From Clostridia bacterium (GTDB lineage: Bacteria; Bacillota; Clostridia; Christensenellales; Pumilibacteraceae): DNA of 37,630 nucleotides. Location of the stretch: positions 1 through 37,630 of the forward strand of contig JAGAPD010000040.1 of assembly GCA_017623435.1 (NCBI GenBank), in the 5' to 3' direction. The position numbers and the translations under genes were made by a program. Positions 32,085-37,630 of this stretch are shown piece after piece; within the stretch, counting starts at the first letter, position 1; every line of letters starts with the position of its first letter. The notes below the pieces were generated by a model. That model made no database searches and was not told where the DNA came from. It worked only from the letters and a program-made list of their open reading frames with translations.

Positions 32085-33719
32085 ATGAAAAAATTGTTAC
32101 GAGTGTTTTTTGTTTTATTTGTGCTTTTAAGTTTATCGGTTGTCTTTACTGCTTGTGGTAATAACGAACCAGAAAAATTTACCGAAGGATTAGCTTATAT
32201 GCAAAATGCCGAAGGAACTGGTTATATCGTAACGGGTATCGGTTCAGCAAAAGAAAGTGATATAGTAATTCCCTCTAAATACGAAAATTTACCAGTCGTG
32301 AGTATAGGAAAAGACGCGTTTAAAGATACCTTAATTACGAGCATTACCATTCCTAATAGCGTTACCTCTATCGGTGAAAGTTCATTTGATTATTGCTTCC
32401 GTTTAACTAATATTAATATCCCTAATAGCGTTACTTCTATCGGCGAGAGTGCGTTCAGTAATTGCAATAGTTTAACTAGTATTTCTATACCCAATGGTGT
32501 TACTTCTATCAAGCCTTTTACGTTCTACAAGTGCAGTAGTTTAACTAGTATTTCTATACCCAATAGTATTACTTCTATTGCTGAGAATGCGTTCAGTGGT
32601 TGCAGTAGTTTACTATTTAATGTTTATGATAAGACGAACTATTTAGGAAATGATAATAATCCATACTTCGCTTTAATTGAGCCTATTGAGCCTAACAACA
32701 AAAAATACAAAATTTACACAATACATAATAACACAAAACTTATTGCCGATTATGCGTTTGATAATTGCACTGGTTTAACGAGTGTTGCTATTGGCAATAG
32801 TGTTACTTATATTGGTCGTTATGCGTTCCATAAGTGCATTAGTTTAACTAATATTACTATTCCTAATTCTGTTACTTATATTGGTGAGTATGTGTTCTAT
32901 AAGTGCACTAGTTTAACTAACATCACTATCCCCGACAGCGTTACTTCTATTAGTAGTTATGCGTTCTATGGTTGCTCTAGTTTAACTAACATCACTATAC
33001 CCAACAGCGTTACTTCTATCGGTGGTGGTGCGTTCTATGGTTGCTCTAGTTTAACTGATATTATTATACCTGACGGCGTTACTTCTATCGGTAATCAAGC
33101 GTTCTCCGGTTGCAGTAAGTTAACAAGTATTGCTATACCGGATTCCGTTATCTCTATCGATTTTGGTGCATTCAAAAATTGCTCTAGTTTAACGAGTATT
33201 ATTATTCCTGATAGCGTTACAAGTATCGGTGATTGGGCGTTCGACGGTTGCAGTAAGTTAGAATTTAACGTTCACAATAACGTAAAATATTTAGGCAATG
33301 ATAATAATCCCTACATTGCTTTAATTGAAACTACAAATAAAAACTACAGTAATTATGAAATACATCCTAGCGCAAAAATTATTGCCGGTTTTGCGTTCCG
33401 TGATTGCACTAGTTTAACGAGTATTACTATCCCTGATAGCGTTACTTCTATCGGTAGTTGGGCGTTCTGTGGTTGCACAGGTTTAACAAGTGTTACTATC
33501 CCTAATAGCGTTACTTCTATCGGTGTTAGAGCGTTCTATAATTGCAGTAGTTTAACGAGTATTACTATCGGCGACGGCGTTACTTCTATCGGTAGTGATG
33601 CGTTCTATGGTTGCAGTAAGTTAACTATTTATTGTGAGGCTGAAAGCAAACCGAGTGGTTGGGATAGTGTTTGGAACATTAGCGATTGTCCTGTCGTTTG
33701 GGGATACAAGGGAGAATAG
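32085..33719 (+). CDS. BspA-type leucine-rich-repeat lipoprotein 2
   Basis: 544 residues from ATG 32085 (AAGGAGAAAGG immediately ahead; the frame extends upstream to 32016 without a ribosome site). Lipobox VVFTAC, then about fifteen LRR_5 units (SLTNITIPNSVTSIGGGAFYGCS), spacer segments with YLGNDNNPYFALI, and the C-terminal CEAESKPSGWDSVWN followed by CPVVWGYKGE. The signal-peptide DNA is identical to LRR gene 1, while the repeat region has diverged. It may be read through from gene 1, as I see no strong promoter of its own. Confidence 0.92.
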   Translation: MKKLLRVFFVLFVLLSLSVVFTACGNNEPEKFTEGLAYMQNAEGTGYIVTGIGSAKESDIVIPSKYENLPVVSIGKDAFKDTLITSITIPNSVTSIGESSFDYCFRLTNINIPNSVTSIGESAFSNCNSLTSISIPNGVTSIKPFTFYKCSSLTSISIPNSITSIAENAFSGCSSLLFNVYDKTNYLGNDNNPYFALIEPIEPNNKKYKIYTIHNNTKLIADYAFDNCTGLTSVAIGNSVTYIGRYAFHKCISLTNITIPNSVTYIGEYVFYKCTSLTNITIPDSVTSISSYAFYGCSSLTNITIPNSVTSIGGGAFYGCSSLTDIIIPDGVTSIGNQAFSGCSKLTSIAIPDSVISIDFGAFKNCSSLTSIIIPDSVTSIGDWAFDGCSKLEFNVHNNVKYLGNDNNPYIALIETTNKNYSNYEIHPSAKIIAGFAFRDCTSLTSITIPDSVTSIGSWAFCGCTGLTSVTIPNSVTSIGVRAFYNCSSLTSITIGDGVTSIGSDAFYGCSKLTIYCEAESKPSGWDSVWNISDCPVVWGYKGE

Positions 33720-33728
33720 TTACACCTA

Positions 33729-33799
33729 CTAATCAGCCTTTATGTACTCTCCCTCCGTCACGCTATCGCGCGACACCTCCCTTAAAGAACGGAGGCTAC
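33729..33799 (+). repeat. Family E repeat, copy 3
   Basis: Matches copy 2 closely through CGCGCGACACCTCCCTT, then diverges slightly and ends GGAGGCTAC. Confidence 0.75.
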
Positions 33800-33857
33800 T
33801 GTAAATAAGCGTTTACGAGTAAAATAGGCGTATTCGTTGCACGTTATTTATAAATAC

Positions 33858-33881
33858 GGCAGGAGCAAGCCCCTGCCCTAC
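33858..33881. repeat. REP-like hairpin (GGCAGGAGC type)
   Basis: GGCAGG / CCTGCC inverted repeat followed by CTAC. Relative to 21751-21774 the stem keeps pairing through compensating changes (G-C to A-T). Confidence 0.65.
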
Positions 33882-33900
33882 GATAGAATGAAACAACCAA

Positions 33901-33925
33901 CGGGCGATTCGTGAATCGCCCCTAC
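33901..33925. repeat. REP-like hairpin, inverted copy
   Basis: GGGCGATTC / GAATCGCCC palindrome, the inverted counterpart of the unit at 21251-21274. Confidence 0.7.
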
Positions 33926-33953
33926 GGTAAACTGTACGGGTTATACAGTCACT

Positions 33954-34080
33954 TGTCATTGCGAGGAGCAACACGCGCTGTCATTCTCGAGCGCAAGCGA
34001 AGAATCTCGCGTGGCGACGCGGCAATCTAAAAAGACCAAGTGTATGTTATGAGATTGCCACGCTAACGCTCGCAATGACA
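33954..34080. repeat. Family C hairpin, copy 2, interrupted by another repeat
   Basis: The ends TGTCATTGCGAGG and CGCTCGCAATGACA are as in copies 1 and 3. About 43 bases (33972-34014) of a GTCATTCTCGAGC-type repeat, bounded by CACGCG and CGCGTG, interrupt the left arm. Confidence 0.75.
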
Positions 34081-34085
34081 GGCAC

Positions 34086-34125
34086 AGCCTGTTTCGCAGG
34101 CACGGAATAGTGTATACGGGGCTCT
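34086..34125 (-). repeat. Family A repeat, copy 6 (inverted)
   Basis: Starts AGCCTGTTTCGCAGGCACGG, then AATAGTGTATACGGG, the reverse complement of the 21-kb copies. Confidence 0.65.
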
Positions 34126-34127
34126 AA

Positions 34128-34211
34128 TGTCATTGCGAGGAGCAAAGCGACGCGGCAATCTAAAAAGATAAGTGTACGTTATGAGATTGCCACGCTATCG
34201 CTCGCAATGAC
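34128..34211. repeat. Family C hairpin, copy 3
   Basis: Uninterrupted version: TGTCATTGCGAGG to CTCGCAATGACG, with GGCAATCT / GAGATTGCC inside. Confidence 0.8.
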
Positions 34212-34295
34212 GTGAAGGGTTACGAGATTGCCACGCTCCGTCATAGATTCTTCGCTGGCGTTCGCTGTGCTCACTCCGCTCAAGATGACAACCAT

Positions 34296-34336
34296 AGACT
34301 GTTTCGTAGACACGGAATAAAGTGTGCGGATTTTAG
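34296..34336 (-). repeat. Family A repeat, copy 7 (inverted)
   Basis: AGACTGTTTCGTAGACACGG, then AATAAAGTGTGCGG. The stem stays paired relative to other copies (C-G to A-T type changes). Confidence 0.6.
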
Positions 34337-34342
34337 TTGATA

Positions 34343-34375
34343 AAGCACTCTCTTAAAAAAAGGGGGTGCTTTTTA
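34343..34375 (+). terminator. Intrinsic terminator stranded behind the repeat mosaic
   Basis: AAAGCACTCTCT / AGGGGGTGCTTT with an A-rich loop, followed by TTATG. It has no gene directly upstream; the nearest stop codon on this strand is at 33719. Confidence 0.65.
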
Positions 34376-34400
34376 TGTGCAGTAATTTTACGCAAAGGTA

Positions 34401-34429
34401 TTTACAAACCGTGAAAGGTATGTTATAAT
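34401..34429 (+). promoter_or_regulatory. Promoter of the third LRR lipoprotein gene
   Basis: TTTACA (34401-34406), 17-base spacer, TATAAT (34424-34429) preceded by TGT (extended -10), 40 bases before the ATG. It differs from the duplicated promoter of genes 1 and 4. Confidence 0.75.
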
Positions 34430-34468
34430 AGTCAAAATGCAATTTTCAAAAATACGAGGAAGACGGAT

Positions 34469-36214
34469 ATGAAAAAGATAACTTGCTTAATTTTTATGGT
34501 GATTTTGCTATTGTCGTCGCTGTTTATTTTTACGGGGTGCGATATTTACGTGGGCAATATGCACATACACATACACGAATTCAAGCAGCACGCGGACGAC
34601 GCGTACTTAAAATCGAAGGCCACCTGCTACCTTCCAACCGAGTACTATTACTCGTGCTACTGCGGTCAAAAATCGGATAAAACTTTTATCACTCAGCAGA
34701 CGCTTGGGCACAATATGCCGGGCGGGCGCGCGGTCTGCTACAGATGTAATTACGTTGACTTTACTCGCGCTTATACGGTGGAAAACGGCGTTATTACGGG
34801 GCTGACTGACTCGGCGAAACAGTTACCGTATTTAGAAATCCCCCAAGTCATTGACGGGGTTGCCATTGCCGGAATTGCGGATTCGGCGTTTGAAAACAAT
34901 TCAAGCATTACGCGCATTACCATTCCCGACTTTATAATTAAAGTGGGAAAAAATATGTTCCGCGGTTGCAATTTCCTGCAATCCGTCGACGTTAAATGCG
35001 CACAGGTCAGCGAAAATATGTTTTACGGGTGTGGAAGTCTTAAAAAAGTTTATCTTGGTAAAAACGTGACGGCCATTGGAAACGGTGCGTTTTACGGGTG
35101 CTCAAATATTGACGATTTAGACTTAAAAAACGTCACTTCCATCGGCGAAAGCGCGTTCAAGGGTTGCACGTCGCTTACGAGCGTTAAACTAATCGGAAAG
35201 ATTACCACCATTCCTGAAAGTGCGTTTGAGAATTGCACTTCCCTTACTGGCATTGATTTGCCCAATACTTTGACTTCAATAGGCAATAATGCGTTCAAAA
35301 ACAGCGCGTTAACTTCGATTTCCATTCCCTATTACGTTACACAACTTGACGAAACGGCGTTTAAGGGTTGTACTGATTTAATTACGGTAGAAATCGACGG
35401 CGTTTCGGCTATCCCCAGCGGTGCTTTTAGCGGTAGCAAAGCCATAAAATTCCTTACTTTGTCAGAAAGCGTTAAAAGCATTGGTGACAACGCGTTTGGT
35501 AATTGCACGGAAATCGAGCATTTAGTAATTAAAAGCGCGGAAATTGAGTTAGGTCAAAACGCTTTACCCAGCGAATTAACTAATTTAAGCGAACTTACAG
35601 CGCCCTATTCTATATTCACTGCCTACGACACGTCGATGGTAAAGACACTACACCTAACGTCCGGTCAGGAAATTAAATTCAGAGAATTTTACAACAACCA
35701 AAATTTAGAAAGTATCAGGCTTGCCGACTCGTTTACGAATATTGGTGACAGTGCTTTTTTAAAATGCAAAGCTCTTAAAAGCGTAGTTTTAGGCGACGGA
35801 ATTACTGTGATAAACCGCTTTGTTTTCTCTTATTGCACAAACCTCACTTCCGTGACTTTCGGAGCGAACGTTAATACTATCGATACGTTTGCATTTGACC
35901 GTTGCTTTAATTTGCAATCAATTACACTCCCGTCGTCGTTAAAAACGATAGGTAACCGCGCTTTCTCTGATTGCAATTCATTATCTTCAATTACCATTCC
36001 TTCATCAGTTACGAAAATTGGTGTAGCCCCGTTCGAGTCTTGCGATAAGCTAAAAAGCATCACTTTTGAAAATCCTAACGGCTGGTATAGCGTTCAAACG
36101 GCAACGGATTGGCATAACCAGCAAAACGGCACGGCGATAAACCTCTCCGATCCGCAAGCGAACGCAACGACGTTGATTAAAACTACTTACGATTTTTATT
36201 TGTATAAAATATAA
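34469..36214 (+). CDS. BspA-type leucine-rich-repeat lipoprotein 3
   Basis: 581 residues. Lipobox FIFTGC at ~20-25, one His/Cys-containing module (HEFKQHADDAYLKSKATC, then EYYYSCYCGQKSDKTF and LGHNMP), a YTVENGVITGLTD lead-in, and about sixteen LRR_5 units (SLTSVKLIGKITTIPESAFENC). The repeats are more divergent at both DNA and protein level than in genes 1 and 2. GAGGAAG precedes the ATG. The His/Cys module is the single-copy relative of the four tandem copies in the next gene. Followed by a strong terminator. Confidence 0.92.
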   Translation: MKKITCLIFMVILLLSSLFIFTGCDIYVGNMHIHIHEFKQHADDAYLKSKATCYLPTEYYYSCYCGQKSDKTFITQQTLGHNMPGGRAVCYRCNYVDFTRAYTVENGVITGLTDSAKQLPYLEIPQVIDGVAIAGIADSAFENNSSITRITIPDFIIKVGKNMFRGCNFLQSVDVKCAQVSENMFYGCGSLKKVYLGKNVTAIGNGAFYGCSNIDDLDLKNVTSIGESAFKGCTSLTSVKLIGKITTIPESAFENCTSLTGIDLPNTLTSIGNNAFKNSALTSISIPYYVTQLDETAFKGCTDLITVEIDGVSAIPSGAFSGSKAIKFLTLSESVKSIGDNAFGNCTEIEHLVIKSAEIELGQNALPSELTNLSELTAPYSIFTAYDTSMVKTLHLTSGQEIKFREFYNNQNLESIRLADSFTNIGDSAFLKCKALKSVVLGDGITVINRFVFSYCTNLTSVTFGANVNTIDTFAFDRCFNLQSITLPSSLKTIGNRAFSDCNSLSSITIPSSVTKIGVAPFESCDKLKSITFENPNGWYSVQTATDWHNQQNGTAINLSDPQANATTLIKTTYDFYLYKI

Positions 36215-36228
36215 CCGTTTGCGCATAC

Positions 36229-36263
36229 AAAAAGGTCACTTCAGTTAAGAGTGACCTTTTTTC
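36229..36263 (+). terminator. Intrinsic terminator of LRR gene 3
   Basis: Stem AAAAAGGTCACT (36229-36240) / AGTGACCTTTTT (36250-36261), nine-base loop, continuing in T. It begins 14 bases after the stop. Confidence 0.93.
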
Positions 36264-36299
36264 TATAAATACCCTTTGATATTATCGACTATAAATATC

Positions 36300-36328
36300 T
36301 TGACTTATCACAATAAAAGTGGTAAAAT
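36300..36328 (+). promoter_or_regulatory. Promoter of LRR gene 4, near-copy of that of gene 1
   Basis: TTGACT (36300-36305), 17-base spacer, TAAAAT (36323-36328) preceded by TGG. 41 of 42 surrounding bases equal those at 30056-30097. Confidence 0.75.
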
Positions 36329-36334
36329 AATAAT

Positions 36335-36493
36335 GCGACTCCAACTTAATATTATCTATAAGAGTATACTTTCGGATGGAAGTGTACATTTTCGCGTTTA
36401 CAAAGAACTTTTATAGATAATAGTTTTTGTTGGTGTCGCAGCCTAGCGGAAAAGCACTTTTATCGGTGTCGTTTGCCGCAAGGCGAGCGACAC
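36335..36493 (+). promoter_or_regulatory. Structured leader, candidate cis-regulatory RNA/attenuator
   Basis: An outer stem pairs 36335-36361 with 36411-36439 (GCGAC/GTCGC, CCAAC/GTTGG and the 12-base TATTATCTATAA with its complement). It encloses a hairpin at 36364-36387 (GTATACTTTC-GGAT-GGAAGTGTAC). A second hairpin at 36466-36493 (GTGTCG / CGACAC) is followed by TTTTATTTT, like a terminator. GTGTCGC at 36433-36439 can instead pair with GCGACAC at 36487-36493. No known riboswitch class is recognised. Confidence 0.45.
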
Positions 36494-36518
36494 TTTTATT
36501 TTATAAAGGAGAAAGGAA

Positions 36519-37630
36519 ATGAGAAGGAAACTACTTCTATTTTTATCGTTAGTTGCACTTTTATGTTGCATCTTCTTTACGGGTTGCCAACCACCCCACG
36601 ACCATAATTTTAGAGAAATCGTTGCGACCGATGCCATTAAAAGCGAGGCAAACTGCCTAAACCCTGCCATTTATTATAAATCCTGTGCTTGTGGCGAATT
36701 ATCTAGCGAAACTTTTGAATTTGGCAATATTGATGCTAGCAAACACGACTTCCAAGAAATTACTAACGACAATGCCATTAAAAGCGAGGCAAACTGTCAA
36801 AGCCCTGCCATTTATTATAAATCCTGTGCTTGTGGTGAATTGTCTAGCGAAACTTTTGAATTTGGCAATATTGATGCTAGCAAACACGATTTTAAAGAAA
36901 TCGCAAATGTCAATACCATCAAAAGCGAAGCAAACTGCCTAAACCCTGCCGTTTATTATAAATCTTGCGCTTGTGGTGAATTGTCTAGCGAAACTTTTGA
37001 ATTTGGTAGTATTGATGCTAGCAAACACGACTTCCAAGAAATTACTAATGATAATGCCCTTAAAAGCGAGGCAAATTGTCAAAACCCTGCCATTTATTAT
37101 AAATCCTGTGCTTGTGGCGTATGGTCTAGCAAAACTTTTGAATTTGGCAATATTGATCCCAACAACCACATTTCAAATGAAGCAGGAACGTGTATTGCAT
37201 GTAGCCCTTTGTACGAAATCAATGGTAACGAAGCGTACGTAATTGGATACGAAGGCACGGCAATGAGAGTTCGTATCGCCGACACTTACGAAGGCAAACC
37301 CGTAACTACTATTGGTGATTATGCGTTCTCTGGTTGCTCTTTTACTAACATTACTATCCCCGATTCCGTTACTTCTATCGGTTATCGAGCGTTCTATGGT
37401 TGCGATAAACTTACTAGTATCACTATCCCCGATTCTGTTACTTATATCAGCGGTTCTGCGTTCGAACGTTGCGAAAATCTTACTAGTGTTACTATCCCTA
37501 ATAGTGTTACTTCCATTGGTAGTGAAGCGTTCAGAGGTTGCACTAGTTTAACGAGTATTACTATCCCTGATTCCGTTACTTATATCGGTGATTATGCGTT
37601 CTCTGGTTGCACTAGACTTACTTACATTAA
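36519..37630 (+). CDS. BspA-type leucine-rich-repeat lipoprotein 4 (partial, runs off the right edge)
   Basis: ATG 36519 has AAGGAGAAAGGAA ahead. The 370 residues in the window comprise a lipoprotein signal ending CIFFTGC (Cys23) and four tandem 47-residue His/Cys modules (H29 to ~216; each with NAIKSEANC, AIYYKSCACGELSSETFEFG). A linker HISNEAGTCIACSPLYEING follows, then at least five LRR_5 units (NITIPDSVTSIGYRAFYGC) up to the edge with no stop. The modules may bind metal or glycan through their Cys and His residues, but no function is established. Belongs to the same surface family as the three upstream genes. Confidence 0.9.
   Translation, partial: MRRKLLLFLSLVALLCCIFFTGCQPPHDHNFREIVATDAIKSEANCLNPAIYYKSCACGELSSETFEFGNIDASKHDFQEITNDNAIKSEANCQSPAIYYKSCACGELSSETFEFGNIDASKHDFKEIANVNTIKSEANCLNPAVYYKSCACGELSSETFEFGSIDASKHDFQEITNDNALKSEANCQNPAIYYKSCACGVWSSKTFEFGNIDPNNHISNEAGTCIACSPLYEINGNEAYVIGYEGTAMRVRIADTYEGKPVTTIGDYAFSGCSFTNITIPDSVTSIGYRAFYGCDKLTSITIPDSVTYISGSAFERCENLTSVTIPNSVTSIGSEAFRGCTSLTSITIPDSVTYIGDYAFSGCTRLTYI
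36603..37166 (+). repeat. Four tandem 141-bp coding repeats
   Basis: Units start at 36603, 36744, 36885 and 37026, each in frame and highly similar at DNA level (for example AAAAGCGAGGCAAACTG, CTTTTGAATTTGGCAAT). Unit number can therefore change without breaking the frame. Confidence 0.92.

Larger units (their letters stand above)
33720..34342. repeat. Mosaic of short palindromic repeats (locus 2)
   Basis: About 620 bases without a credible gene, built of the same families as 21.06-21.88 kb: E, both REP-like stems, C (two copies, one carrying an insertion), A (two inverted copies) and GTCATTCT-type pieces. It separates LRR gene 2 from a terminator at 34343. Confidence 0.85.

Noticed and set aside
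30400..33650. Regular ~69-base repeats across the LRR genes, considered as a CRISPR-like array
   Set aside because: They are in-frame codons of LRR units, with no unique spacers of constant length and no cas genes.
36685..37242. Short overlapping frames in both strands across the 141-bp repeats
   Set aside because: They are alternate-frame readings of the tandem repeats inside LRR gene 4, whose own frame is open from 36519 to the edge.

Overview
The window looks like a chromosomal segment of an anaerobic, fermentative, gut-type Firmicute (Clostridia-like). The support is indirect: moderately AT-rich DNA, strong GGAGG-type ribosome binding sites, frequent TTG/GTG starts, a complete Rnf complex, an FMN riboswitch in front of an ECF riboflavin transporter gene, Gram-positive-style lipoproteins and BspA-like leucine-rich-repeat surface proteins. 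I cannot name the genus. No tRNA, rRNA, CRISPR array, transposase or phage gene was seen.

Layout. 1-6.0 kb: the tail of a plus-strand gene, a minus-strand operon (Fe-S flavoprotein-like protein, U32-like protein, AraC regulator), a two-gene unit (polysaccharide deacetylase, SSB-like protein) and a divergent GH28-like glycosidase. 6.0-8.1 kb: a sugar isomerase and a Gfo/Idh/MocA dehydrogenase, sharing a bidirectional terminator with the GH28-like gene; together they look like a small glycan or uronate utilisation locus. 8.2-11.4 kb: a large Ig-like/beta-helix lipoprotein gene split by a frameshift in an A7 tract. 11.6-16.8 kb: rnfCDGEAB with promoter, leader palindrome and terminator. 16.9-17.6 kb: two half-size TSUP transporters. 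17.7-21.0 kb: a strongly codon-biased surface protein with a membrane anchor and a Thr/Glu cytoplasmic tail. 21.0-21.9 kb: a mosaic of short palindromic repeats. 21.9-23.75 kb: a lipoprotein/membrane protein pair behind a consensus promoter whose spacer holds nine G. 23.8-29.2 kb: a tight housekeeping operon (tsaE, yhbY, tsaB, rimI, hydrolase, murF-like, SDR, alkD-like). 29.2-30.0 kb: FMN riboswitch and ribU-like gene. 30.05-37.63 kb: four tandem BspA-type LRR lipoprotein genes, the last cut by the window edge, with a second repeat mosaic between the second and third.

The main theme is diversification of surface proteins. There is a homopolymer in a promoter spacer and another inside a lipoprotein reading frame. 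A signal-peptide coding segment is identical between two LRR genes, and a promoter is duplicated in front of two LRR genes. Four 141-bp repeats lie inside one LRR gene. Nested palindromic repeats fill the gaps. The leader of the last LRR gene can be drawn with mutually exclusive stems ending in a terminator-like hairpin, an architecture resembling a riboswitch or attenuator that I do not recognise. All regulatory readings are inferred from sequence only.
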